Shown: piece after piece, positions 1 to 8,812 of the stretch | How the letters are laid out: each line of letters begins with the position of its first letter | How positions within the stretch are numbered: position 1 is the stretch's first letter | NCBI GenBank assembly: GCA_004193595.1 | Contig: RPGQ01000010.1 | Location: 1-64,000 of the forward strand | Length of the DNA: 64,000 nt | Source of the DNA: Desulfobacteraceae bacterium Eth-SRB2 | GTDB lineage: Bacteria; Desulfobacterota; Desulfobacteria; Desulfobacterales; UBA11574 | Reading direction: 5' to 3' | The notes under the pieces: model-generated | Seen by the model: the letters and a program-made list of their open reading frames with translations, nothing else | What the model was told of the DNA's origin: nothing | The model's database searches: none | Program-made: the position numbers and the translations under genes

Positions 1-129
1 CATGCCGGGGCCATCATCAGCGGCAGCAGCGGTACGGCCCAGGCAAAGATCGAGGCCATGAAGGCGGGCGGAATTCATATCTGTGAGAATCTGGGTATAT
101 TTGGGGAGTTGTGTTCGGAAGTTTTTTAA
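1..129 (+). CDS. sucD: succinate-CoA ligase alpha subunit, C-terminal end (partial)
   Basis: Frame 1 is open from the first base to a TAA at 127-129 and gives the last 42 residues of a SucD-type protein. The visible start HAGAIISGSSGTAQAK matches the family segment G-H-A-G-A-I, whose histidine is the residue phosphorylated during the succinyl-CoA/NTP reaction. The phosphohistidine is therefore the first residue in the window, and the Rossmann CoA-binding domain lies outside. The gene converges on serA with only 27 bases between the stops. A paralogous acyl-CoA synthetase (NDP-forming) alpha domain is possible, but the short C-terminal tail fits SucD. Confidence 0.8.
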   Translation, partial: HAGAIISGSSGTAQAKIEAMKAGGIHICENLGIFGELCSEVF

Positions 130-156
130 TGATTGTAAAAATGGCTATAGTGACTG

Positions 157-1746
157 TTATAGGTGTACCTGACGGACAGAGATGATATTGGGCAGGCATT
201 TTATCTCTTCAATAACCTTTTCATTTGCCGGCATATCGATATTTACCAGGCACAGGGCCCGCTCGCCCCGTCTTCCCAACTGGAAACGGCCGATGTTAAT
301 GTTGTGGCGGCCAAGGGTTGTGCCCACATTTCCGATAACACCGGGTTTATCAAAATTATTAATAACAATCATCCATCCTTCGGGGATTGCATCCAGGTAA
401 ATTTTCCCAATTCTTACAAGTCTCGGATATTTTTTTTCATAGATTGTTCCCCAGATTTCGTCAATTCCCTCTTTATAATCTTCCAGTCTCACTCGGATCA
501 GGCTGGTAAAATCATAGGTTGTCCGGCTTATGGTCTCGCGGACATGAATCCCTTTGTCTTGAGCAAGGGATGGTGCGTTTACGTAGTTTACCGGCGTGTC
601 GGTAAAAGAACCGAGAAGCCCCTTCAGTGCCGCGTGAGTTAGCGGTCTTGTGTCAAGTCTGGATACGCTGCCGCTGTAGCTTATGGTGATGTCGTGAACT
701 TTTCTGACAAGTTGGCCCATCAACGATCCCATTTTTTCGGCAAGGTCGAGATAGGGACGAAGTTGATCCATAATTTCCATGGATACCGATGGGAAATTGA
801 CGGCGTTGGTTATGATACCGTCTGCGAGATAAGCAGCAATCTGGCGGGCAATCATATTTGCCACTTTGAGCTGTGCCTCGCCGGTACTGGCCCCTAAATG
901 TGGCGTAAAGATTACATTGGGTTGCTGCAGTATGGGTAATGATGGGTCCGGCGGTTCCTGTGGAAAAACATCAAGGGCTGCGCCGGCCACATGTCCGCTT
1001 AAAATTGCCTGGTAAAGATCATCAAGTTGGACGATTTCACCCCTGGAACAGTTAATAATTCTGACCCCCGGTTTCATCTTATTAATTGTGGCTGCATCAA
1101 TCATGTTCGCCGTTTCCTTGAGGCGCGGCACATGAAGCGTAATAAAATCCGAACGTGCAAGAAGGTCCTCCAGCGGCACAAGTTCAACTTCAAGGGACTT
1201 AGCCGCTTCCTTGCTGACATAAGGATCGGCGGCGATAACCTTCATTTTAAGACCCTTTGCCCGGTTTGCCACCACGCGGCCGATATGACCAAGGCCGATG
1301 ATACCCAATGTTTTTCCGGTTATTTCAACGCCCGGCAGCTTTTTCTTTTCCCATTTTCCCTCTCGAAGGGATGCCGTGCCCTGGGGAATATTTTTGGCAA
1401 GTGCCAACATAAGAGATAGGGTATGTTCCGCCGTGGTTACTGTATTGCCACCCGGGGCATTCATGACCACGATGCCCTGTTTTGTAGCCGCCTGAACATC
1501 GATATTGTCAACTCCAATGCCGGCCCGACCAATAACCTTGAGCTGTTCGGCGTTTTTTAATACCTGTTCCGTAACCCGAGTCCCGCTCCTGATTGCAAGA
1601 CCATGGAACTCATTGATAATTTGAGATAATGCCTTAGGATCACTGGTTGCCTTGTCATTATCAACCACAACTTCTATTTTTCCGGTTGCTTCAAGTATGT
1701 CTTTCGCAACAGGGGACATGTTATCCCTTATCATAACTTTGTACAC
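157..1746 (-). CDS. serA: D-3-phosphoglycerate dehydrogenase
   Basis: Oxidises 3-phosphoglycerate with NAD+ in the first step of serine synthesis. The 529-residue length is that of the long SerA form. The NAD-binding GLGHIG lies at 151-156, and the catalytic Arg, Glu and His are seen as SRGEIV (R235), FPQE (E264) and PHLGAST (H283). An intervening allosteric substrate-binding domain follows, and a C-terminal ACT domain (about 455-529, GVIGNVGTTLGRHNINI) usually senses serine. The start is GTG with AAGGAA seven bases upstream. It stands alone on the minus strand behind pgsA, with 39 bases between them. Confidence 0.95.
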   Translation of the reverse strand: MYKVMIRDNMSPVAKDILEATGKIEVVVDNDKATSDPKALSQIINEFHGLAIRSGTRVTEQVLKNAEQLKVIGRAGIGVDNIDVQAATKQGIVVMNAPGGNTVTTAEHTLSLMLALAKNIPQGTASLREGKWEKKKLPGVEITGKTLGIIGLGHIGRVVANRAKGLKMKVIAADPYVSKEAAKSLEVELVPLEDLLARSDFITLHVPRLKETANMIDAATINKMKPGVRIINCSRGEIVQLDDLYQAILSGHVAGAALDVFPQEPPDPSLPILQQPNVIFTPHLGASTGEAQLKVANMIARQIAAYLADGIITNAVNFPSVSMEIMDQLRPYLDLAEKMGSLMGQLVRKVHDITISYSGSVSRLDTRPLTHAALKGLLGSFTDTPVNYVNAPSLAQDKGIHVRETISRTTYDFTSLIRVRLEDYKEGIDEIWGTIYEKKYPRLVRIGKIYLDAIPEGWMIVINNFDKPGVIGNVGTTLGRHNINIGRFQLGRRGERALCLVNIDMPANEKVIEEIKCLPNIISVRQVHL

Positions 1747-1785
1747 GATAGATTCCTTGTATTGTTGTTCTTTAAACCGTTGGCT

Positions 1786-2334
1786 TTAATTTTTTCCGGT
1801 GGCGTTCTGTAGAACGTTTAAGCCAAAGTAAATATAGTGAAGTCCGGAAGTTATAGTTAATCCGGCCGTAATCCAGAACAGCAACTGTTTAATTATTTGG
1901 GCACCTGGAATTTGCGGGTCAAGAAGGGTTAAAAAGATTGTGAATAACTGGGCGACCGTAGTACATTTACTGACGAGACTCGGTTTCATTTCAATAGGTA
2001 TATCGGTCATTGCAAAAATTAAGATTCCGATTACAATCATAATATCACGGCTTATGACAATAACCGTCAGCCAGGGGGGGATGATTTTAAGAACCGCCAG
2101 GCTTACAAAAGCAGAGACCAACAAAAGCTTATCCGCAATGGGGTCAAGATAAGCGCCTAATACACTATATTGGTTGAAATATCTTGCCAGAAGGCCGTCC
2201 AGGGCGTCACTGACTGCTGCAATACTAAAAACCAGAAGCGCAAATGAAAACATATCTCTTAGAAGGAAAATTACAAAAAGAGGGGTAAGTAATATCCTGA
2301 TAATCGTTAAAATATTGGGAATATTTATACTCAA
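1786..2334 (-). CDS. pgsA: CDP-diacylglycerol-glycerol-3-phosphate 3-phosphatidyltransferase
   Basis: Membrane enzyme that makes phosphatidylglycerol phosphate. The CDP-alcohol phosphatidyltransferase signature D-G-x2-A-R-x8-G-x3-D-x3-D is complete: D46, G47, A50, R51, G60, D64, D68. Several hydrophobic segments and a length of 182 residues match PgsA. The start appears to be TTG, with GGAAG about a dozen bases upstream; no ATG lies near the conserved N-terminus NIPNILTIIRI. PgsA rather than phosphatidylserine synthase is favoured by the N-terminal NxLTxxR pattern and the size. Confidence 0.9.
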   Translation of the reverse strand: MSINIPNILTIIRILLTPLFVIFLLRDMFSFALLVFSIAAVSDALDGLLARYFNQYSVLGAYLDPIADKLLLVSAFVSLAVLKIIPPWLTVIVISRDIMIVIGILIFAMTDIPIEMKPSLVSKCTTVAQLFTIFLTLLDPQIPGAQIIKQLLFWITAGLTITSGLHYIYFGLNVLQNATGKN

Positions 2335-2337
2335 TTA

Positions 2338-2450
2338 TTTAATCTTCCATTATTCCAATTGGGCCTGCCCGCTCTTGCCCCAGGCCGTCTCTCCTTGCTC
2401 AGCTATCGGGCGAGCTTGCAATGGCAGGCGGGGCCAAGCCCCTAGGTTCT
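2338..2450. repeat. F8-type repeat debris between pgsA and the exported protein gene
   Basis: The spacer contains the words CTTCCATTATTCCAATTGGG and a GC-rich arm. CTTGCAATGGCAGGCGGG at 2415-2432 recurs in inverted orientation at 3734-3751, so two related elements flank the exported-protein gene. No gene is visible here. Confidence 0.5.
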
Positions 2451-2471
2451 TGAAAAGTTGCGTTTTTAAGG

Positions 2472-3677
2472 TTAACCCGCGATAAGCTCTATTCTTAATC
2501 GATCCTGCGATACTTCGTAAATGTTAATACCGATTAATCCAAAGGCTTTGAGCATTAAGGCATCCGCAAGCTCTTTGGCAGTTCCCTGGAGATCGACGAT
2601 AATGACGGCCTCTTCAGGTTTCAATTCCTTTATTCGAAGATTCTTCACCCCCGATATATTATTGAGAATACGACGGAATTTTTCGAAGTTTGCAATATCG
2701 CCGGTACCTTCAACGATGATTTCAAGAATCTTGGATGGTTCTTCTTGTTTCTGCCAGCCGGCAACTATTTGAGAAGCAAGGTCTTCACCTGCAATAGATC
2801 CGGCCCTTGAAAGCGCATCCCGGACCCCGGCAATTTCATCGGTATTCGCTGTTACGGAGGTTTGCATTGTGGTTGCGATTTCTGCACCCGTATCCGTCCG
2901 AATGGCCCGCGCCGATACTATCGCTTTAAAAGACCTTATATTTTCACCTATGATATTCGGCGATATACTTGCAACCGACTTTCCGACGATTACAACTCCT
3001 GCCTGTGAACTGAGGCTAAGGTTAATCGCTTCAATATCATTAAGATCGGGTTTGTCGTATATGGGATTAACCCGGGTATTTTGAGAGATGATATGGTTGT
3101 CGATGATGGGGAATCCCTTTGTTTTAATGGTGTTAACCAGAGCAGTTATCGAGAAAGATTCTGAAAGATATTTTTCTTGTCCCCACCAATAGTTGGGCGA
3201 ACGGTCGTTTTGATTCTGATCTGAAATTAAAATCAGAATTTTTGGCAAGGGTTTTTCTTCAAGTAAAATCCCTGCGCTTGACATGAGTTTCTTCAAGGTG
3301 ATGATTGAAACGGTTGCTTCCACCATTACCCTGTAATTGTTTGTCGATGGAAACTCTGCCAGTACTTTGTAATCCTGGATGAATTTATTGGTATTATTAT
3401 AAATCATCTCATTGAACGCCTGAAAGTATCGAACCATCGATTCTAAAGGAAAAATTTCCATTGCCACCCTGTCCACTGCTGAAACCAGGCTGCCGGCGAT
3501 TGCCTCTTCTCTTGCCCTGGCAGAGTTATTTTGATATATTTTACCCGTCCCCATCACCATAACAGTCTTTGTTGGAATCTGGTTTTTTGCCTGAACAAAA
3601 GCAGGCAGAATAAGCACAATTGAAAAGAAAAATACTGCAAAAACAAATCGGATGATGGTTTTAATAGATACAGACAT
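2472..3677 (-). CDS. exported protein with FlgT/LPP20-like N-terminal domain
   Basis: A 401-residue protein with a clear signal peptide: Lys/Arg-poor start, hydrophobic core at about 9-26, cleavage likely after FVQA. The mature N-terminus (ARAREEAIAGSLVSAVDRVA, then a tyrosine- and asparagine-rich helix and a beta-rich YRVMVEATVS) resembles the N-terminal domain of the flagellar assembly protein FlgT and LPP20-like lipoproteins. A middle part (LPKILILISDQ...FPIIDNHII) resembles the periplasmic alpha/beta domain of the same group. No flagellar gene lies nearby, so a flagellar role is not implied. Function unknown; periplasmic or outer-membrane-associated location is inferred. Confidence 0.7.
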   Translation of the reverse strand: MSVSIKTIIRFVFAVFFFSIVLILPAFVQAKNQIPTKTVMVMGTGKIYQNNSARAREEAIAGSLVSAVDRVAMEIFPLESMVRYFQAFNEMIYNNTNKFIQDYKVLAEFPSTNNYRVMVEATVSIITLKKLMSSAGILLEEKPLPKILILISDQNQNDRSPNYWWGQEKYLSESFSITALVNTIKTKGFPIIDNHIISQNTRVNPIYDKPDLNDIEAINLSLSSQAGVVIVGKSVASISPNIIGENIRSFKAIVSARAIRTDTGAEIATTMQTSVTANTDEIAGVRDALSRAGSIAGEDLASQIVAGWQKQEEPSKILEIIVEGTGDIANFEKFRRILNNISGVKNLRIKELKPEEAVIIVDLQGTAKELADALMLKAFGLIGINIYEVSQDRLRIELIAG

Positions 3678-3717
3678 ATCCTTTTCATCTCCTCCGGGAA
3701 TGTTTGACTTTAAGCCG

Positions 3718-3903
3718 AGTTAGTTTGCTTGGTCCCGCCTGCCATTGCAAGGCACTATCGGGCAGGTCACCATTGGGATAATGGGTTCTGGGAAAATGGG
3801 AACGTGGGTTATTGTAAAATTCATTTTGACAGAGAATTAAATAAATGAATAGCATCATTTTAAAGTCAACATTCCAATATTCCATCATTCCATTATTCCA
3901 TGC
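3718..3903. repeat. F8 inverted-repeat element
   Basis: One arm reads ATTGGGATAATGGG...GGGAAAATGGGAACGTGGG, the other CCAATATTCCATCATTCCATTATTCC, so the spacer can fold on itself. The same word set is seen at 36241-36350. It fills the gap upstream of the exported-protein gene and shows no gene of its own. Confidence 0.55.
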
Positions 3904-3972
3904 ACGGGTTAAATATTTAAGCCTTAAAACCCTATTGTTTTAAATAGCTTATAGAAATTTCGAGACCTATAA

Positions 3973-4953
3973 TTACATATTGCGGGTCAGAGAATAATCG
4001 GCAATCATCAAAAGGATCTCTTTGGTTTTTGAATTTTTAAAAACCGCCAGGGAATCCTTTGCATTTCCAACATATTCTCTTGCCAGTTTTTCGGTATATT
4101 TTTGCCCGCCGTATTTTTTCATCAGTGCGATCAAAGTTTCAAAATCGTTGACGGAAAAATCCTTATTTTCTATTATTTTTTCCATCTGAATCCGGTCTTT
4201 TGTATTTGCGGCTTTGAGGGAATATATGACCGGAAGCGTGAGTTTCCCTTCTTTGAGATCTGCTCCAACCTCTTTTCCAAGAATGTCGGTATCCAGGGTG
4301 TAGTCGAGAAGATCATCGACCATCTGAAAAGCGATTCCAAGGTTGAAACCGTAATCCGATAGGGCGGCTTCCTTTTCCTTTGAGGCATCTGATATCAGGG
4401 CACTTACACGGCATGTTCCCTGAAAAAGAACAGCGGTTTTGCGCCGTATGACTTCCATGTACTCTTCTTCGGTGAGGTCTAAACACCCTTTTTTCATAAG
4501 CTGATGAATTTCGCCTTGGGACATATTTTCTGTAATTTCTGCGACGATCCTGATAACATCGGGCAGTTCTGTTTTGGCGGCGATGGTAAGGGAGCGGGCG
4601 AGCAGAAAATCTCCGACAAGGACAGCAGGTGCATTGCCCCATATTGAATGGGCCACGGGATTGCCTCTCCGAAATGTTGCTTGATCCACAAGATCATCGT
4701 GCAATAGGGTGGCGGCATGCAAGTATTCAAAAATGGTTGAGAACGTCTTGTCATAGTCCCCATTGTAGCCGCAAATCCTGGCCGAAAGGACCATAAGCAA
4801 AGGTCTTAAGCGTTTGCCGCCGCTGAACAGTATATGTCTGGCAATTTGTGACACCAGATCTAAATGCGGATTTAAGTTTTCTTCGAGGGCGGTTTCAATT
4901 GCTTCGAGGTCATCTTTAACCAAGGCAAGGATCTTATGCTTTGTCTCGTTCAT
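3973..4953 (-). CDS. ispB: trans-polyprenyl diphosphate synthase (octaprenyl type)
   Basis: Condenses isopentenyl diphosphate with allylic diphosphates to make the isoprenoid tail of quinones. Of 326 residues, GGKRLRP (45-51), the first aspartate-rich motif DDLVD (86-90) and the second DDLLD (213-217) are all present, with RRG after the first. The product chain length cannot be read safely; IspB-type is likely given the length and N-terminus. Its ATG overlaps the rimO stop by four bases (ATGA), so the two are translationally coupled. Confidence 0.88.
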   Translation of the reverse strand: MNETKHKILALVKDDLEAIETALEENLNPHLDLVSQIARHILFSGGKRLRPLLMVLSARICGYNGDYDKTFSTIFEYLHAATLLHDDLVDQATFRRGNPVAHSIWGNAPAVLVGDFLLARSLTIAAKTELPDVIRIVAEITENMSQGEIHQLMKKGCLDLTEEEYMEVIRRKTAVLFQGTCRVSALISDASKEKEAALSDYGFNLGIAFQMVDDLLDYTLDTDILGKEVGADLKEGKLTLPVIYSLKAANTKDRIQMEKIIENKDFSVNDFETLIALMKKYGGQKYTEKLAREYVGNAKDSLAVFKNSKTKEILLMIADYSLTRNM

Positions 4954-6266
4954 ACAACTTCTCCTGTGAGATCATATTCAAATGCGTCTGCAACCCTTAC
5001 ACCGACAAATGAGCCGATTTCCAGCCGCTCGGAATGAATATATGTAATGCCATCGACCTCCGGGGCCTGAAAAAATGTGCGGCCGTTGAAAAGATTTTCT
5101 CCGGTGGTATTTTCCACGAGAACGTCATAAATTTTGCCGATATACTTTTGATTATTATCCAAGGATATTTTCGACTGGCAGGACATAAGTTTGTCGTGCC
5201 GATCCTTGGCCACACGTTCCGGAATGTGGCACGGGAGGTTGTGAGAATTGAGGTCTTTGAAATCAGAATATATGAAGACTCCCAGGTGGTCGAAATATAT
5301 GTCCTTCACGAAGGATAAAAGCGCTTCAAAATCTTTATCCGTTTCTCCCGGGAAACCCACGATTACGGTTGTCCTCAAGGCGGCATCCGAGACAGATGAC
5401 CGGATTTTATCAAAAAGTCTGCGAAGGTTGGCAGATGTATAATTGCGACCCATCTTTTTTAAAACACCGTCACTTGAATGCTGAATCGGAATGTCAAAAT
5501 AAGGGCATATGTTTGGGTGCCTGGAAATAGTTTTGATAACGGAATCTTCTATAGATTCCGGATGCCCATACAACAATCTGATCCATATTTTTTCGGATAT
5601 TTCAGAAATACTTTCAAGCAACCGGCTGAGTGAAACCGGCGGGCACATGTCCAACCCATAGCCCGTTGTATCCTGTGCAACCAAAACAAGTTCCTTTACC
5701 CCCGATGAGATCAAGTAACGTGATTCAGCAACAATATCTTCAGGGCGGCGGCTTTTTTGTTTTCCGCGAAGCTTTGGGATAATACAATAGGTACAATGCC
5801 GGTTGCATCCTTCCGCAATTTTTAGATAAGCCATGTGAGAAGAACTTCGTATTCTTGGGACTTCCTGATGCTGAACGCCTGTCAAATTCGGGTCCGGCAA
5901 AAAGCAGCTGACGGCATTCAAAGATCCATCCACAGCTTCCACGATTTTATCAAATGCGCCGGTTCCCAAGAAGAAGTCGACCTCAGGAATGGCAGTGACG
6001 ATTTCTTCTCTGAAACGTTCAGGAAGGCATCCGGCCACGATAAGACGACGGCAGAACCCATTATGTTTATACTTTGCCAGATCAAGAATGGTGTCGATAG
6101 ATTCGTTTATGGCAGATTCGATAAAGCTACATGTATTGACGATTATGATATGGGCTTCTCCGGGGTCCCGGGTGTTGGTCCAGCCGGCCTTCACGAGCCG
6201 ACCCAGCATGACTTCACTGTCAACAAGATTTTTAGCACAGCCTAAGCTTACCAGGTGCAGTTTCAT
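4950..6266 (-). CDS. rimO: ribosomal protein S12 methylthiotransferase
   Basis: Radical SAM enzyme that adds a methylthio group to an Asp of ribosomal protein S12. The N-terminal MTTase domain begins MKLHLVSLGCAKNLVDSE with conserved cysteines for an auxiliary cluster. The radical SAM motif is CNRHCTYC near residue 150, and a C-terminal TRAM-like segment (ENTTGENLFNGRTFFQAPEVDG) follows. The ATG at 6266 is chosen because the conserved N-terminus begins there; an in-frame upstream extension of 15 residues is not family-like. EVDG near the end is typical of RimO rather than MiaB. Confidence 0.93.
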   Translation of the reverse strand: MKLHLVSLGCAKNLVDSEVMLGRLVKAGWTNTRDPGEAHIIIVNTCSFIESAINESIDTILDLAKYKHNGFCRRLIVAGCLPERFREEIVTAIPEVDFFLGTGAFDKIVEAVDGSLNAVSCFLPDPNLTGVQHQEVPRIRSSSHMAYLKIAEGCNRHCTYCIIPKLRGKQKSRRPEDIVAESRYLISSGVKELVLVAQDTTGYGLDMCPPVSLSRLLESISEISEKIWIRLLYGHPESIEDSVIKTISRHPNICPYFDIPIQHSSDGVLKKMGRNYTSANLRRLFDKIRSSVSDAALRTTVIVGFPGETDKDFEALLSFVKDIYFDHLGVFIYSDFKDLNSHNLPCHIPERVAKDRHDKLMSCQSKISLDNNQKYIGKIYDVLVENTTGENLFNGRTFFQAPEVDGITYIHSERLEIGSFVGVRVADAFEYDLTGEVV

Positions 6267-6421
6267 TAGTATCGTATACAGAATAGTGTCATTAATCCGG
6301 TTAAACCTCAAAAGGCTCCCGGAGTTGTTCGGCAGCCTTTAAGCGCATAAAAATAAATTTTTTGCTCTGATGATACATTTAATTTTAGACCCGGATCCGG
6401 AACCGGAGATAATTTTTGGGT

Positions 6422-7387
6422 TCAGCCTTTTATTTTCCTTATTTCCTCAGCAATTAACGGCACAATTTTAAAAAGATCGCCCTCAATGCCGTAATCCGCT
6501 TTGGAAAAGATAGGCGCTTCCGGGTCCTTGTTTATGGCCACAACAACCTTGGATGAAGACATTCCGGCAAGGTGTTGAATGGCACCGGATATCCCGCAGG
6601 CAATGTAAAGATTTGGGGAAACAACTTTCCCGGTTTGCCCAACCTGGTCTGAAGCGGGCCGCCAGCCTTCATCTACCGCAGATCGTGATGCCCCCACAGC
6701 ACCATCGAGCAGTTGAGCCAGGTCTTCTATTACCGTAAAATCGGCCCCTGCCATTCCCCTGCCGCCGGATACAACCGTATCCGCTTCAGTGAGTTCGACC
6801 TTGCCGGTATCGAGACTTTTTTCAATAAATTGAAGCATCGTGTTACCGGTATCCGTATCAAGCTTTTCAATGGATCCGGCTCCGCCAGCCTTTGCAATGC
6901 TCATTGCATTGGGTCGAATTGCCAAGATCTGCGGATCTCCGTCAAGGGCCACATCTGCCAGAATTTTACCGCCATACATGGGACGTGTTGCGATGAGATT
7001 ATTTTCCTCGAAACGAATCGCCACACAATCCATAGCAAGAGGGGCATTCAGCCGAGCGCTAAGACGTGCAGACAAGTCCTTGCCCTGCGTGGATGCACCC
7101 AGAATAACTACAGTTGGCTTTTCTTTGGTTATGCAATCCGCAATTACAGTGGTATACGCATCGGTCAGGTACTCGGAAAGGGCAGGGCTTTGGGCGACGA
7201 TAATTCTGTTTGCTCCGTATTGATCAAGCTCTTTTGAAATATTTTCTATTTCTGCCCCTAAAACCAGGGCGGTAAGATCACAATTTAGACTGTCAGCGAT
7301 GCGTCTCCCCTCGCTTAATGCTTCGTAAGTGACTTTTCTGAAAACTCCCTCTAACTGTTCTGCTATTGCCAGTACACCTTGTGACAT
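6422..7387 (-). CDS. etfA: electron transfer flavoprotein alpha subunit
   Basis: FAD-binding subunit of an ETF that passes electrons between acyl-CoA-type dehydrogenases and the quinone pool or a bifurcating partner. The C-terminal FAD domain is recognisable as VVSGGRGM, then GWRPASDQVGQTGKVVSPNLY, then GISGAIQHLAGM. The ATG at 7387 has AAGGAGAT six bases upstream; the longer open frame runs into the palindromic element at 7402-7551 and is rejected. etfB is upstream on the same strand, separated by about 310 bases because of that element. Which dehydrogenase it serves cannot be seen here. Confidence 0.92.
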   Translation of the reverse strand: MSQGVLAIAEQLEGVFRKVTYEALSEGRRIADSLNCDLTALVLGAEIENISKELDQYGANRIIVAQSPALSEYLTDAYTTVIADCITKEKPTVVILGASTQGKDLSARLSARLNAPLAMDCVAIRFEENNLIATRPMYGGKILADVALDGDPQILAIRPNAMSIAKAGGAGSIEKLDTDTGNTMLQFIEKSLDTGKVELTEADTVVSGGRGMAGADFTVIEDLAQLLDGAVGASRSAVDEGWRPASDQVGQTGKVVSPNLYIACGISGAIQHLAGMSSSKVVVAINKDPEAPIFSKADYGIEGDLFKIVPLIAEEIRKIKG

Positions 7388-7401
7388 CGTTATCTCCTTA
7401 A

Positions 7402-7551
7402 TTAGTTTCCATCCATAAATGGCTATTTTTCCGATGAGCGGCGTTCTCCGCGGGTTTCCGCCCTCGACGTACAGAAAGTACGCCTCGGGCGAAAACCCTT
7501 GTACGGCCTTGCTCATCGAAAAAATATCTCATTTATAAATTGGAAACTTAG
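7402..7551. repeat. long palindromic element between etfB and etfA
   Basis: Nested inverted arms can be followed from TTAGTTTCC...ATAAATG at the left, through CGATGAGC, to a centre GTAC-AGAAA-GTACGCCTC and back through GCTCATCG and CATTTAT...GGAAACTTAG at the right. The centre is shared with the F2 elements (GTACGAAAAGTACGCCTC). The rest of the 300-base spacer holds no gene; if etfB and etfA are co-transcribed, this hairpin is in their mRNA. Confidence 0.7.
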
Positions 7552-7695
7552 TTCTTGATCGAAAACCCCATGAAGGGGAATTCAGCTCTAACCGTGCCAC
7601 TGCCAACTCTATGAATTTATTTTGGTTTTTAAATCAACAATCATCAATCGCCAATCATCAATCGTACCTGAACGGTGTTTTCGTTCATGTACCAA

Positions 7696-8478
7696 TTATA
7701 TGACCTTAGTCTCTTCATGCAAGATTCTGACAAGCTCCACAGCCTTTGCCTGTGTGGAGTCACCGACTATCATACTTCCGCCTTTTCGCTCCGGAGGAGT
7801 TTGCATTGCCACGATCCTTGTCAGCGATTTCCCGATCCGGTCAGCATCAAGTCCCATGTCTGCCAGGGTTTTAATATCAATGGGTTTCTTTTTTGCTTTC
7901 ATGATTCCCGGAAGAGAAGCATAGCGAGGTTCGTTCAGTCCGCGCTGGGTAGTAAAAAGAGCGGGCAGCGGTGCTTCCAGGATCACGGTCCCCCCATCAA
8001 TTGTCCCCTGGCATCTGATCTTAGAGTCAATGATTTCTTGCTTGATAACCATGGAAATATTCGGAATGCCTAAAAATTCTGCTACGGCCGGCCCTACCTG
8101 AAAATTATCATCATCAACCGCCCGCTGACCTGCGATTATCAGGTCAAAAGGGGTTTCCTTCAACACTGCTGCCAGAATTCGTGCCGTACTTAGACCATCG
8201 CATCCTTGAGCGGCCGGATCATTGATCAGTATCCCCTTGTCGGCGCCCATTGCAAGGGCGGTTCTTATGGCTTCGGTGGTTTTTTCCGGTCCCACGGAAA
8301 TGATGGTAACCGAACCGCCGTGAACCTCTTTTATTTGAAGTGCTTCTTCAACCGCAAATTCGTCATAAGGGTTAATGACCCACTTGATATCATCAGTCTT
8401 TATGGATACGCCGTCGTCGGCGATTTCGATTAACGATTCTGTTGCCGGAACCTGTTTTAACAATACTACAATTTCCAC
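7696..8478 (-). CDS. etfB: electron transfer flavoprotein beta subunit
   Basis: AMP/FAD-binding partner of EtfA. It opens with VVLLKQVP and carries the ETF beta signature region (VNPYDEFAVEEALQIKE, GMGADKGILI-like segment AMGADKGILI, then DLIIAGQRAVDDDNFQVGP). Two in-frame GTG codons are possible starts, at 8487 and 8478. The second is preferred because GGAAAGG lies about six bases before it, while the first overlaps that site. The product would be 260 residues, the usual length. It is upstream of etfA on the same strand. Confidence 0.92.
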   Translation of the reverse strand: MEIVVLLKQVPATESLIEIADDGVSIKTDDIKWVINPYDEFAVEEALQIKEVHGGSVTIISVGPEKTTEAIRTALAMGADKGILINDPAAQGCDGLSTARILAAVLKETPFDLIIAGQRAVDDDNFQVGPAVAEFLGIPNISMVIKQEIIDSKIRCQGTIDGGTVILEAPLPALFTTQRGLNEPRYASLPGIMKAKKKPIDIKTLADMGLDADRIGKSLTRIVAMQTPPERKGGSMIVGDSTQAKAVELVRILHEETKVI

Positions 8479-8631
8479 ACGATTCACCTTTCCTTTTGAA
8501 ATAGTAATTTTTTAAATAGTAAACTGCTTATGTTAAGAAAATGAAAGAAAGGAATGCCGCGATATTGGTGCGAAGCCCCTAATTTTACTTCCAGCTTACT
8601 TTTTAACTATTCAACACCGTAAAAAGTCAAC

Positions 8632-8756
8632 AAAAAAGCGTAACTTCTCAATAAGTTCTGGTGTATTAAATGATCATATTGACCCGAATCCATAATTTGT
8701 TGAGATGTTACAAAAAAGCATGGTAACCCCTTTAAAAAATTGGATTACGCTTTTTT
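8632..8756. repeat. compound inverted repeat upstream of etfB
   Basis: AAAAAAGCGTAA (8632-8643) is the exact inverse of TTACGCTTTTTT (8745-8756), and GTAACTTCTCAATAA (8640-8654) pairs with TTGTTGAGATGTTAC (8697-8711) with two mismatches. The 325-base gap between etfB and apbE otherwise shows no gene. The arms could form a terminator for apbE or a control region for etfB; the sequence does not decide. Confidence 0.55.
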
Positions 8757-8812
8757 AACAGAAAAAAATACAGTACCCGTGTTTTTATGTCAATGAATTT
8801 TCGAGTTATGAA

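Noticed and set aside
163..1495. Open frames antisense to serA, and similar long antisense frames over etfA, ispB and others
   Set aside because: They mirror strongly coding genes, lack family features and overlap completely.
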